This document shows positions 1 through 13,400 of a stretch of 64,000 nt of DNA, piece by piece. This DNA is from Steinernema hermaphroditum (taxonomy: Eukaryota > Nematoda > Chromadorea > Rhabditida > Steinernematidae): contig CM059624.1 in assembly GCA_030435675.1 (NCBI GenBank), positions 6,968,769-7,032,768 of the forward strand. Direction: 5' to 3'. Made by a program: the position numbers and the translations under genes. The first letter of the stretch is position 1; each line of letters begins with the position of its first letter. The notes under the pieces were generated by a model that ran no database searches, was not told the DNA's origin, and worked only from the letters and a program-made list of their open reading frames with translations.

Positions 1-294
1 TTTTCACATTTAGGAGCGATTTCACTGATCAGTTTCATGAGCGTCATCGTAATTGACAGCGTAGTTGACAAAGGTCTATATGTGCAAAACAGCTCCGAAA
101 TCTCACCTCTGACGCTGTGCGTAGCTTAATCACACCCTAATCATAATAACCTCAAATCGGTCAAATCTCTGGAATAACGAAGAGTTAGCTCCAAATCCAA
201 AGAATCATCACCTTAATCATGACTAACCCTAATCCCCTCTGAGACGCGAGACCCTTGGCAACGCTGTTCCTCCGCGCCATTGGCCATCAACGAG

Positions 295-2591
295 ATGAGA
301 CGATCCTGTCGGTCTTTAAGGGGAATGCGCGACGACCTCTACGAAGAGCCTGGCGGCCACAAACCGTCCACGGAGCTCATGTTCCAAGTGAGGACAGGAT
401 GGACCTGCTGAGTGGATATGTGGTTGTTTTAGGAGATAGTGCGCCAGGCCCAGAGAGATGTCAGATCGGGCGCCGAGGCATCTGCCAGAAGAAGCAGTCG
501 ACGACGGGCTCCTAAGCTGGTTCCAGGTGAGTGCTCAAAGATGTCTTTGCTTTCTTTCGCGGTACCTGAAAGACCGAACGGGTTCCTGAAAATCAGCTCA
601 CCAATAGTTAGCTGGAAGGATCTGTTTATCGTAGATTGTCGTGTCGTAGTTCTAAGATTTGTTAAAACACAAGACCCATCACTTCTTCATCTTTCAAAGA
701 TTCGAAAACAAGATTTGCTCTATCGCTTCCCCGGCCCATGCCTATTCTTATGCCCTCTCCACCCCCATGCCATTCCCGTTAGAACACCGAGAAGATTCAC
801 TTAGTCACTGGTGCTTCTTTTCACTCAACTTCTATGAAATGCACTTAGCAGAGCAACTCGCTTCCAACGGGATCTCTTCGATTTCAAAACGACCCAGCCC
901 GCCTCCAGTGGAAGAACCGTCCATCAAATTAGGATCCCGGCACCAGGCCGAGGTAGTGGAACTCGAGGACTTTCACGTTCCCTCCGACGATCAGAGGGAG
1001 GCCGAGGACGAGCGGGCGGAGTGCTTCTGGAGGCCCGACGCGGAGAGCAAAGTGACCATGAAGGACATGGACGAATTCGTGGCCACGTGCCGAAGACACA
1101 TGGACGTCGGCACAGATATGGTACCGTACGTGACCTGACCAATGGGACATAGATCCTTGCAGGCGATGTGTAGTGTGTTCAAACACGGCTACGATCTGCC
1201 CAGTGCCCTCGAGGACATGGAGCTCGATTTCAAGGACCACTGGAAGACGAGGTTCCTGAGGGTGGAGGACGACAAACTGGTCACGGCTCTCCACACCTAC
1301 GGGAAAAACTTTGCCAAAATAGCGAAATACGTGAGAGAAGACCTTTCTGACAGCTGCTGACTCTGCCGTCCTAGGTCAAATCGCGAAAGGTACACGAGTG
1401 TATCGGGAGGTACTACGATGTCAAGAAGAAGATCTGCTACATGACAAAACAGATCTGTCCGACGCTTATGAGGTTTGTGAGCTTCCTAATATGATCTTTT
1501 CGACATAAGTGTTCTTTGTAATCTTAGGTATTATTAGAAAATTTATTTCGGAAAACTCTTAAAAATTACTTCTTTCATAGCGGCGCCGTTTCAGAAGAAA
1601 CACAGACGACTACCGTATCGTACTGAGAAGTCACTGCGAGAACTGCTCGACGAATCTCTTCGAAAGGCAACTGAAATGCGAAGTGAGAGGTCGCAAGAGA
1701 ACCTTTCTCTGCCCGCCCTGCGACTTCTATGCCAAGTAGCACTCCCTCCCCTCACCTTCCACATCGACTTTTTAAGGCTGAAGAAGCTGTACAGGCCTAT
1801 CGCTCTGAGGTACACTCCAAGGGAAGACGGGCTGACGGAGGAGGAGCACGTGCAGCTCTACTACGAGCACACGGCCTACTTCGACATAAACGACTATCTG
1901 ATGGGAAGAATGGGGCCGGACCAGCTCCCGCCTCGGGGCCACATCCTCGCCGGCTTCTATTATGTGTCCGATCCTTCGGACCTGGCGCAGACGAGAGAGA
2001 AGAGGATCCCCGTCTTCACAGAGTAGGCGACGGACCGCCCTAGCCTCCAGCTTCTTTAGACCCCACGAGAACTGTTTCTTCGTGAGCACGGCCGAAAAGA
2101 TTCGCTGGGAGAGGGCGATCGTGGAGTTAGGAACATTCGAGAAGGAGAAGGTGGTCGACGGGTTCCTGAGGTTCGGGAAGAACTTCCCTAAAATCACGAA
2201 GTTCGCCAATCTGCTCAACGAGGAGACCGTCCGGCAGTTCTACGAGCTCTACGGAGAAGAGTATCGCCTCGACTTTGTGAGTTCAGCCGGAAGGCGAGGG
2301 CATTAAGCTGATGCAAAGGGATTATGAGATGAATGCTCTTCAGCCTAGAAGTCACCTTGTTGCTGCTTTCAGCTCATCGCCCAGTACAATCGGACGGCGC
2401 AGCTCCGAAGACACGTCCTCGGAGAGCACAATGAAAGCGACGACGACAGCGAGAACTTCGCCGTCCGCAGTCAGTTGATCAAGAGAGCTCACTTCAGAAA
2501 GCGCCACACGAGAGGTCGTGCTGTCCCCGGTCCCCGGGGAGGTGGTCTGCGCCGGACGACGCGCAGAAGGACTGTTCGCGAGATGTCTTAG
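295..2591 (+). CDS. ELM2-SANT-zinc finger-SANT chromatin corepressor-like protein
   Basis: Probable nuclear corepressor subunit; ELM2-SANT modules recruit and activate class I histone deacetylases. Exons I infer: 295-387, 433-526, 909-1120, 1163-1330, 1375-1472, 1595-1735, 1777-2022, 2060-2276, 2373-2591, giving 495 aa in one open frame. Domains: ELM2 from about residue 65 (LGSRHQAEVVELEDF), SANT 1 at about 140-215 (YGKNFAKIAKY, then VHECIGRYYDVKKK), a Cys4 finger at about 235-265 (CENC then CPPC), and a second SANT near 355-420 (FLRFGKNFPKITKF, then RQFYELYGEEYRLDF), with a basic tail. SANT 1 plus finger recalls MTA/RERE/EGL-27; the second SANT recalls CoREST. The intron at 1736-1776 would end in AAG. 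The first ATG (295) is uncertain: exons may lie upstream of the window, and ATG 839 is an alternative start running into the ELM2 exon. Confidence 0.8.
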
Positions 2592-5500
2592 ATATGTGCT
2601 CCGCTGACTGCCGATTTGATTAAGTCGTATCTCATTGCATTATACTGGTATCTGCTCTGAAATAAATTATCTTTCGAAGTGAATGCTTAAAAGGAACTGA
2701 CTAAAAACAGCAACTAGAGGAATCTCTCTAGCTCTCTAGAAAACGGGAAAAATGAAAATCTCTTCGTTTTTTTTGTTCCTGTGCACAGTTATGACCAGAG
2801 AGGCTCTGTCGGCTGACCGATCGGTTGTACGGTTAGCCGATCCGATCTGGCTGTGACCAACTTCACGGCTTTTTTCCACGAGATTATGCCGCATGGAGCT
2901 TCTTGGAGAGCAAGCTTAACTCTACTAAGAACACGAATTTCGAGCCCCTACAGGCATATATCTGAAGAGCATGGGACGAATTAAACCAGGAGACCTGTGT
3001 GACCATCGTCAAGAACTTCAGGGAACGTTTGGAGACCGTATCCCCGCAAAGAGTGGTCATTTAGATTATCTGTTATGATATGATATTCTCGTTTTTTGCG
3101 CTCCGATTATGCTATTGGGTTGAGTCATTGAAGATTTCGCATAGCGTAAAAATGTCATATTTTCGCAATATTTACGTCCTTGGTGAAATGGATGGGCGCG
3201 TTGTGGACTACAGTAAATTCTCACCCTACACTGTGATTGGCGACTTGTCCATTGCATTCCTCTTGATATTGAAGGTCTATTCTGTCCTGATGGCCATTTT
3301 TCTGGCACCTCGAAATGGCAAAACGCGAAGTTATATACAAGTTATATACAATACAACGCTGCCTATAGCAGTAATTGTGTGATGGACGGTGATTGCCTTC
3401 AACCACGTAGATCATTAGGTCCTAACTACCGAACGCACCTATCGCTGTGTTCATCACACATCGTAATATATAGCTAATCTCAAAAAGACGAAACCACCAA
3501 ATCAAGATGTTCTCTTAACTCCAACGTTTCCAATAGGTTAAGTACCATAACAGGTGATAGAGACATTCAGCAGGTAGCTATCACTTACAGCTACTAAGCC
3601 TACATAGCGACTCTGCGAGCTCACTTCTACTTTACGGAAACAGAGGCCAAATGTTGAAAAATTCACACTTCAGGAATAGTGCCTCAGACCTCACATTTTC
3701 AAGTTGGCCCTGAGAATGGCTCTCCAGTTTGGGCTGAGAGATTCCTTTTTTACTTTTTATCCAGCACTCTCTCAGCTCCATCTAATCCTCACCTGTGTTC
3801 ATCCACAACTAACGAAATTAGAGGAAACCACTCAAAATAAGACCAAGAGGTCGGAAATTGGACCTAAACTTTTTTCGACTCAAAACCCCGGATTTTCTGT
3901 GAGAGAGGAATCCGGCTCTTGCCCACAAGGTGGGCTCACGCTAACCATTCGAATGGTGAATATATTAAATCAATTCACGAAATAAACTCGTAAACTCGTA
4001 AATGTTGAATAATATGTCATAAAACACTTCATTACAAAAATGCAAAATTTTCAATGCATCACCGCCTTGTAAAGAACCTCCTTGAGACAGGCTGCCACAA
4101 ATACTCCCAAATTGTTATTTTCTCAAAATGAGCATCTTTACTAAGCATCAAGTTTTTAAGTTCGTAAGTGCTGAAATAGCTTTGAAAAGGCCATTTCACG
4201 TTGTAGAACACATTGGTGAATCTCCAAAAGACTCGAACAGGGCATTCTTTTTGAAATCAGATTATACAGCTTGCTGTTAGGTGTCAGGAGACGTCCAAAA
4301 ACTCGAACGACTTCTTGAGATCTCGAATTTCACTGCTCCTTGTAACAAACACCCAAGATATCGAGAGAAAAAGGAAACGGACGGTCATAAGTGTTCCAGA
4401 ACAACTGTAGGGCGCAAATGTTGCAATCGGGGTGCAAGTGCATCCCTATCAATAACTCGGCAATCCGCCCTCCCGTCCCTCCTTTTCTCAGAGGCGTTTT
4501 TTGCCAATTTATAAATCAAAAAGCGTCGGGTTTTTGCGCTCGTTCGGAGGTCCGTGCTGGGAGCGGACATAAAAGAGTCGTTTGCACGGAGCAGATCTTG
4601 TTTTTGTGGGAGAATCGTAATTAAAGGCTGCGAATGGGAGTCGCCCAGAGGCTTTTCTCCGCAGCCATCACTTCTTCTGGCTATCCAAACCCGACCTCCC
4701 TACCGTACCCCTTATCACCCCGACAGATCAGAGGTGCGACATGTGTCTAACGGCTTTATGGGGTATTCGTGCCAATAAATCTCGGAATTTGATCGCCTAT
4801 TTATGCCCTCCCTGTAAATGACGCCTTCCCGCCCTCGGGGAGGACCCTGGCGCTAGTAGATCATAATTAATGTTTCTCTGGTTGCGTGACGCAGCGCCAT
4901 CTGTTGACTGTCCGGAGGGGCGCTGACAGGCCCCAATTACGGACTGTAGGAGGCCACGCCGGGTCGCCGATCCTCCGGAGGACGATCAATTGATCACCGT
5001 GGCCGATCGCTGTTTGTGAGGGTGCCGTTTTTTTGGGATAGGCGCCGCCTGCGGCCGCCTCAAAGCGGATTGATGATGTACACGATCGGGGACTTGTCGC
5101 CGCTAATCGTCTTGTTTTGTCGTCGGGAAGCGCGTGCCCTCCTAAAGGGCCCCTGGAGGGGCGTCTCCCGAGAGTCGATCTTTCTTTTTGTGTTTTTGTT
5201 TTCTGCTTGTTTCCCCGTGTTATGAGTCTCCTTCGAATCTCGGTTGTCTGTCGGTGATCACTAAAGACCCTTTAATCGATGTTTTCGGGTTGAGATCGAA
5301 GGGGATCTTCGATCGAGTTCCGTTTTCTAAAAGCCTTCCTGCACGACCTGTGCTCAACTTGCTTTTATAGAACATTCTGTCGATTCTAGAGTAGAAATGT
5401 TTCGATGTATCCGCCTCCCTAAAAACAGAGATGTCATAAAGCCCCTAGAGTCAAATTTCCGATCGATCCATTCCCTTCGACGCCTCAAATGATTTCTCTT

Positions 5501-8500
5501 TTCACTCAACGGCAGTCTTTGTTCTGACCGACTGAGTTCGACATAGTTTCTGACAACTTTCACATGTCGTGATAGATCTTCCGGGAGAATCGATCAGCTT
5601 AAGACTCAGCTTTCCCGAGTGGTTCTCTTTCCACCTTTGAGGGTCCGCTTCTCTCCAATCTAGTACTATCAGTCCCCATAGTTGCACGAATCCAGGAGAC
5701 ATCTCTAGTCTTTGCACCTTCCTTATCTTCGCTTTCTTATCTTCCGATCGATATTTCCATTGTTTTCCTTCAGGGATCGCCTCCTTCTTCTGCTGTCAAC
5801 AGCTCGTGTTGTGACCACTGTGCTCACTTTATACTCCCCTATTGTTTAGGAAACCTCCAAATTCTTCCAGTCATGTGATCCTTGATCAGAAGGGGCATAC
5901 AGTAAACCCTTCCCATTCAAAGGCTCTCTCTGTCCGCAAGATGACCTCATGCCGAAATCAAGTGGCCACCATCATGTTTCAGCGGCCAATTACCGCGAAC
6001 AGCCAACTTCGGCGCCCTCCGTCTTTGTCTCCGTCCAGCTGCGGTCCTAGGGACCGGCGAGGATTACGGAGGCGCGAAACCCGACACGGTAATTACGGTC
6101 GTCGCGCCAACTGTTTGTCGTCTTCGCGTGTTCCCCTCTTGTCACTTTTCGTTATTTTCGCGTCTCCGCCACCTGCTCCTTCGCATTCCTTCTTTGCAGA
6201 GAATCGCCGAAGATGCACGAGAACCAGTGCCCGATCGGGAGGATCTCGGTGAAGAGTTCGCTCGGAGTAAAAAAGTGAGTTTTCGGCGGCAGGGGTGCAC
6301 TTCGGGGCCGCGGCGTCTACGAGCGGATCGGAGAAGGCAACACGGAAATCGGCGTTATGAGTGATGGGTGCGGCAGAGAGGAGTGTAATGGCCGGGAGAA
6401 TGTGGGAATGAAGTGCGAACCGAGAGGTCACGTGGCCACTAAACGCTCTTTCAGTGAGATTGATGGCCGACGATGCGGGAGTCACTCAGCCCACTGGGTG
6501 ACAAGGTCCTCAAATCTGAAAAATGGAGGTGATGGAACTTTCTGGAAACTTTCCTATCGATCTGAAAGGCTCGAAGCGGGTGAACCCTTTCAATGAATGA
6601 TTTTAGGCAGAATTCCTCCGAACTCTGTGACATTAGTGCTTAATAGAGGTGCATATGAGAAATTTAAGGACAGTCTTTACCCGTAGGTGTCCGGAGAAAA
6701 TTGCAAAAATTATTCCAATGGGTGAATGTAGAAAGAAACAGAAAATATTATTTTTCTTCGATTAAGACTCAAAGAACCTAAACAACCTATGTATACGCTT
6801 GGAGATATTTCCAAACGAATGAATTCTGCTTAGGGTGGGGGGGGGGGTTGATGAGAAGGCCGAAGCCTTGAAGCTCGGAGAGCGCGTTTAGGGACCATTT
6901 GTACTGTGAAGAATCGGTTCCAGAAGAAAGTCTCGGAAAGTTGGAGTTTTTCAGGCTGCTATTTAGTGATAAGTTCAATGAATTGCATGAAAATTGCGAA
7001 GAGGGTACCGTATCAAATCGAGCCAAATACAGGTTATTCCACTGAATAGGTTATTCTTTCATTGATTAAGCGGTTTTGATTTGACTTTTGAATTTTAGTT
7101 CTGCTTGGCTAGGTACAGTGTTCAGTACAGTGTGCTACCTACTTAGTGTGCTAGTACATCCTTCTATCACCTCTTAGCGACTAGAGCCACTGTAGTTGAG
7201 TGCATTTGACAAGCACTTTGCAAGCTGTTCGAAGCGGAAGAACGTGGTCCCCGGCCTACAGATGTTCGCCTGACCCACATGTTTTGAAAAAAATCACCAG
7301 AAGCTTGCTCTCTCGTTGTTTACACAACGAGATTTCCTCGCAAATTCATCGGAAGAAGTCCGAATTGGGACATTTCACCCCGGCGAGCATGTTCACACGT
7401 TCCACAAATCGTATTTACAAGGAAGTGCCGCTCCCTCTGCAGGTCACGTCTCCTCACGAACTCCGTTTGTTTATGCTAATCGGGCGCCACGCCTTGATCC
7501 AATCCGTCACTGTTTCCGCCCTCCTCCGTCAGTTGGTAAATCACCGCATCGCCTCCGTACCTGTGGGCCAACTCTGCCTCCATAAATCTCGTAATCGCGC
7601 GCGCGGTCACTCTTTGAGATCCGTTTTTTTATCTGAGCGATGATAAGCGTCCTCGTGTGTTTACGGCCCCTAGCGGGTCGCCGCTTTGAATCGGACACCG
7701 CCAATGTCTGTTTACGATCGGGCCGCCTAGCCACGATCGAGTTGCCGCCGCTCCGATCGGCCGCGCGGACTTTTTGTTTCGAATTGGAGAGATCCCCTTC
7801 GTTGTCCCCGCGGCTAAACGTGTCCCTCGAGTGGCTGCCAGGTTCTGTGCTGAATTCTGGGTGCATTGAGTTCCGATGTATTTGACATATTTTTGGCTTG
7901 GATTGTCCATTTTAGGGAACTGGATGAGGTCAACCAGCGGACACACCCAATGTTTGTAGCGTGTCCCTCGTCTCCCTTAAGCGGATGTTTCTTAACCTTA
8001 ACAAGGCTAGAATTTCACATTTTGGGGCGTTATTTGATGGGACATGGGAGGAGATATGCCTGATGCCTGATTAGTGATTGCGAATGAGTTCAAAAAAGTT
8101 TGAATGAAGCGAATTAAAACTTAGGCGAATGATGTGTCTGTGTCATAGATTTTGCACCACCGATTGGTACTTGCTACGGCTCTTTCTCGGACAACTTCTT
8201 TTGGGGAAAAAAGCTCTGATTCATCCGATGGCAAGCGAAACCTAGGCACTGGTTATTCTCACAACCCTTCTCTGAAGTGAAATATCTCACAATTATCAAT
8301 TCGAATTGAGTAACTTTGGATTTGAATTGAATTTATTTGCAAAATCATCAGTTTTCACAAAGTGGCACCCGCGTCTTCGGAACCACGACGCCAAGGAGTG
8401 AGTAACATTAATTATTTTGTAATGATTTGTTTTTTCTTATGAGGTTCTGAAGAGGTTCAGCATTGAGAAAATTCTTCCGGCCCATAGAAGATACAAAGCG

Positions 8501-10458
8501 TGTTTGGCGTGATCAGTAGATTAAACAGATTATAATGCTTACAGTATCGAACTTCGACTGAAGCAGACTCATCTTCTATTTGTGTCCAAAGAGGTTTCCC
8601 GATTCAGCACAGATCTTCTTTTTCCATCGAAGAGTCCATAAATATGGAAACACATAAATGTGGCCAATTCGGCGCTTCTCGGACATCTGCTAATCCAGTT
8701 TCCGGCACTCCCTAAGCCATAAATGCCCAATTAAAGTCCCATTTCGATAGTTGCATTACCGTCTCCCTTTCCACGCGCCATTGACTCCGATCGGCCGTCC
8801 GTTCCTCTCGGAAAGGCCCTAAATCTTATCTTCTCTGGCCACCTGCGGGGACCCTATATGCAAATTATGGAGCTCACTCGCGTCCAAAGGGTCCAAAGTG
8901 GCCGAGAGCCTCTCGACACGCTTCCACCTGTCCTTCCTCTTCGTTGCATAACCGCCAATCGCGCGAGGACGTTTCAATTATCGGATTAGTTTTATGGCGA
9001 CCGTACGTTCCATTGTCGCCGAGCGGCGTCTTCGCCATAAAAATTCGAATTTTTTGGATAATTCGCAGTTGATGCGCTGCTAGCGGCGGCACTTAAGAGT
9101 TACGCAAGGAGCCGGGAGGCAAATTGATGGTTTGGAGCCTGGAGGTTGGTCTTGAGACGCGCTCTTCGTCGACCTGTTGTGGAGCTGGGGGAGATGGCGT
9201 GTGATTCTACCGTGCTTTCCGTATGTGATCGATGTCGAGTAGTTCACTTCGCTTATTTTTTTTAGCTGCTCTTCTCTGCTGACTCAAAAGTATAAAGCCT
9301 CTAAACTCGAAACCTCTAAACAGCGACCATCTGTGTCGACCTCCACAACTCCATTTCAAGTTTCAGGGTCCAAGTCCCCTTCTAATCCATCCGGAATCCA
9401 ACTACATATCCCATTAACATACTGATCTCCGACTTCTCAATTATCTTAATTCCGCAAAGCTCCATTTATCATTCAAATCAGATTATCGCGCGCCTTTTGT
9501 CCACCGCGTCCAATTTCCGCGCCTCTCCCCCAGCTTCTCCGCTAATTACCGCACGCCTAACGGTCCGGGCGGCGGATCAGAGTCGAATTTTGTTTTTTCC
9601 GCGCGCAGACATCTGCCGGCGCCGCGCACTCCTTTGACAAAAAAAAAACGGCGATCGCCCGAGGAGGAGTGCGGGAGCCGAGGCGTTAATTGGCGCATCC
9701 GAAGGTGAAGTCACTTTTTTGGAGGCACGGCGGCGGCGATGAAAGGCGTCTGATTGATTTCAGATTCTGTAGAACATGGGCAAAGGAGGGGCGCCTTGTT
9801 TTGTAAGCGGGCTTCGGTGTCCGATTTCGCCGCCGACGGAGGCCGAGGGGGCGGATTTTTGCAGATGTTCTCTAATAACGCTCGGTGGTTAGGTGCCACA
9901 TTAGAGGATATGCGATCGGCCGATTGTGTTCGTCGGTCTTTGGGGTACTGTAGATGTCTGTTTGCTGAGTTGCTGCATTGTCATAATCTTCTTTCAGGGA
10001 GCGTTCCTTCCGTTGCTTTTGAACGGTTCTTGGCTGATCTGCTGAAGTGAGCCAGCATCGCCCTTGCTCTCACCTCTCCATTGATCACTTTTCTTATTCT
10101 TACAACAAAGACACTTTTTCGTATTTTGACGCTTCACTCACCTCTCGAAAAAGGGACTTAATCTTAGGACAAAGGTGTGATATATAGGCCCATTCTGAAC
10201 GATTTCCATTCTGTGTAAGTCCGATTTAACCTTAGAGAGTTCATCTGATCTTGATCTGAGGGATGAAGAGAATTACGTGGTCGTGGTGGTTAGCCTTAGG
10301 AAATCCCGGCCTCTGATCTTTCGGACCAACTTGTGATAGGGCCATTCAACCCAGTGTCTTTCCCACCCCGTGAGTCACCCTCCGAACCATCCCATCAGCC
10401 CTTTCGCGCGTTCCTATCAGGCTCCGATAAATCACTCGGCATCTTCAGGCTCCACAAG
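2592..10458. other. 7.9 kb with no supported gene
   Basis: Open frames here are short, overlap on both strands, lack splice partners and show no family I recognise. Base composition alternates between AT-rich stretches (about 3.0-4.3 kb and 8.0-8.6 kb) and GC-rich blocks (about 4.6-6.3 kb and 7.4-7.9 kb). A run of about eleven Gs lies near 6836-6848. As the kinesin gene begins at about 10.46 kb and is read rightward, part of this stretch may be its promoter and upstream regulatory DNA; that is inference. Confidence 0.5.
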
Positions 10459-13400
10459 ATGATCCCGTCGGCGTTCGATTCGATCCACGTCGTCACCCGC
10501 CGACGGAAACTCGTTTCGCCCACGGCGCCTCCGCCGGTAAGCTCCTTCCAAGCGCCCTTCCTGCTTCTTCGATGATTAATGCATCATCTTCAGATTCCGC
10601 GGCCGTCTTCGCACTCCGAAAAAGGCGCCGACGACCTCCGGTGGGTTACCCGTGCACACTTTCCGCCCCGCCTTATGAGTCAAAAATCGACTCTCGGGGC
10701 TCCGCTAATCCCGGCGCACCCCTATCGGCGCCGATGCGCACTGATTGTGCCGGACACGCGGCCGTCGTGTAATTACGCTCTCTTACAGCGCGATTGTGCA
10801 AATATTCGCCGCTGGACAAACACCCTCTACTGTAGCCAAATTGAGTCCCCGGGCGGGGAAGGTGCGAAGCGCCGAGGCGGCAGCTGCGATGACTCTGCGA
10901 CAATATTTGTGATCTATTGACGATGGCCGACGGCCACCGGACGCTTAATTGGCGACTCTCTTGTTTTCCTTTGATCTTATCTATCGATCAGAGTGGCGAT
11001 ATTAGTGGGGTTTTGTTTTTTCGCGGTGCCGCCATGTTGCTCGCTACTTCTAGGGATCAGGATGAGGAGGGTTTAGGTGATGGGGTTGACTTGGATTTCT
11101 TCCTCTGCCCACCTTAAGCTGTTATTTCATATCATTTTCCTGTTCTTGCAATAAAATTTCCCATCCCAAACGTGCCAGGGAAGTGGCCTATTTTGAGGCA
11201 ATCGGTGTTCCATTCGAGTCGAACTCTGACTCAAAAGGAATCAGGATATTAGGCAGTGCACTTTAGGATTACTCCTGTTTAGAGATCTTATCTATTCGCC
11301 AATTAATCAAAAGGATTTTACGACCCATTATTTTTTCTTTTTGTCGTTCCTAAATTTCGAAATAGTGAACGAGATGCGTTAAAAAAGCTACACCTGCTAT
11401 TCCATCTTTCCACTCTCTTTTGGGTGCTCCCAGCTGGCCAAAAGGTCCTCCTGGCCACCCTCCAAACTCCAAACTTGTCCAAACTCCGTTTGCAACTCTC
11501 CTCCACCTCCACCTTCGTCATCCACTTCTTGTTGTCCCCGGCGGACTCCTCAAATCGGCCGAGAGCACCGCTCGTTAATATCTGTCAGCGCTGCTTTTCC
11601 GAGTTTCTCCCTCTTTTTGTCCTCTTATCACTCAATCGCCGTCTTCCAAACTCCGACAGTCGCCGCTTTGTCCATCGGAGAGCCTCGTAAATCACTCCCG
11701 CGCGCGCTCAGGTTAATTGCGAGTTGATCTTGTCGCGCGCTCCCCTCATGTAGCGCATTTATCACTTTGAAAAACTACGCGACGTGGTTGGTCCTTCGAA
11801 CGACGGCGGCCTCGGGGACTCGTTCGACGACAGTCGCCGACGCTTCGGATCGATCGCCGTTTTCTCAGCTCCGAATTTTGGCATCGATCGCGTTGAATCC
11901 GCAACTTAGATTATCTGATCTCGGCTATACTATCTGATACTCAGTCACCAGGAGGTTTCTGATCTCATTGAACTTGTCGTACTCATCGTGATAACATCGT
12001 TGGCCCCCATTCCTCCGATTCATTTCGATCATTTCGTGCAGTTCAATTACAATCAGAACCAAGGTGCGATTCGCCTGATCCTTTCTTTGTCTACTCCATG
12101 TCCAAAGAACTTCCTTGACAATATTTTGGTCCTCTTTATGACCTTAATCTCAATTATAACGATATTAGTGACGATGATGAAATTGAAACATGGTTCTTCG
12201 CGTTCTTTTTTATCGGGTCCTTTTTCGCCTAAAGACCAAAACATACCCCCAATGTTTACCTCACCAAATATGTAATCTATGCGATCTTCTTCATCTTCAT
12301 TCGCGCAAAGAAAGCAAAACATATCTACAATAGGACACTTCATAACAAAGGAGTCTTCCATGGTTGAATATCCGAAAAGACGGCACAGCTGAAGATCCAA
12401 GGCATGTCCTCAATGGAAGGAAAGTGCACCGAGACGGCACGGCGTCTTTATGGCTCTGCGACCGGGAAATAGCAAAACAGTAAAACGAATATTGACGCCT
12501 TCTAGGACAGACCTCCTTCTCTCTACCTACGTTTTCCGGTTTTTACCTTACCTGCCTCCACTTGACATTGTCAAGTGACATTGAACGACCCAACCCTTCG
12601 GAATCTCCCCCTCCCGATACCGTACCCTCCTAAAACGTCACCGAGTCGCCCGAAGGGTGTAATTTTTCAATGGAATCGCGTAATTCCGTTAATCGTCGGC
12701 GATAACCTTGTCAAACGCGCCACAAATGTTTTCGCCCTCCACTGACCTCTGCGAAAGTAATTTACATAGATTGGTCCGCAAAAAGACTCGAAAACGGCTT
12801 CGGAGCGCCGCGGCGACAGTTTTACGAGCGCGCCGAAGAGAAGCCGAAGAACGGCGGTGAACGTTTTATGCGTCTTCGACCTCCACTCGTTTAATTAACC
12901 TCCTCGTTAAACCGTTCGCTCCCTTTCATCGCCAACTTCGATGGTCCTTCGGAGAAGCGGCGCTTTTTATGGACACAAGTGCTCCAGTGTAAGGACGTAA
13001 AACGCAGAAGCGGGCTTCTTGAACTTTTGAACCACATGCAGAACAAGGTCCGGTGACAAGGTGGCGACAAGCTCAAGCGATGCATTCCAAGCCTTTCGCG
13101 ACAAGAAGGCCCACAAGACGCTCCCGTCAAGATCCGACCTCTGGAGCATCTCCTATCCGCTTTCTCGGAGGATTCCTCATTTCCTGGGCCACAAATCTTC
13201 CGCCGCCTTGTATCAAACCGCGCCGAACCGTCGTCGTCCATCATCGCGCCGATTTATCGTCGGCCGCCGGGCCGCAATCTCCGCTTCTAAATTGGGTTTT
13301 TGCAAATCGCAAAATAATCGCATTTGTCATCGGAAATCGCTCATCGATTCGATCAACGAACGGTTTTTGGTGTCGCCGTCCGCCGCATACTGATGTCCGC

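Noticed and set aside
3066..3415. Overlapping frames on both strands that could be a transposase remnant
   Set aside because: I could not see a DDE/D catalytic motif or inverted ends.
12053..12400. 115-codon open frame on the minus strand inside the kinesin intron
   Set aside because: No family recognised; AT-rich and overlapped by a plus-strand frame of similar length.
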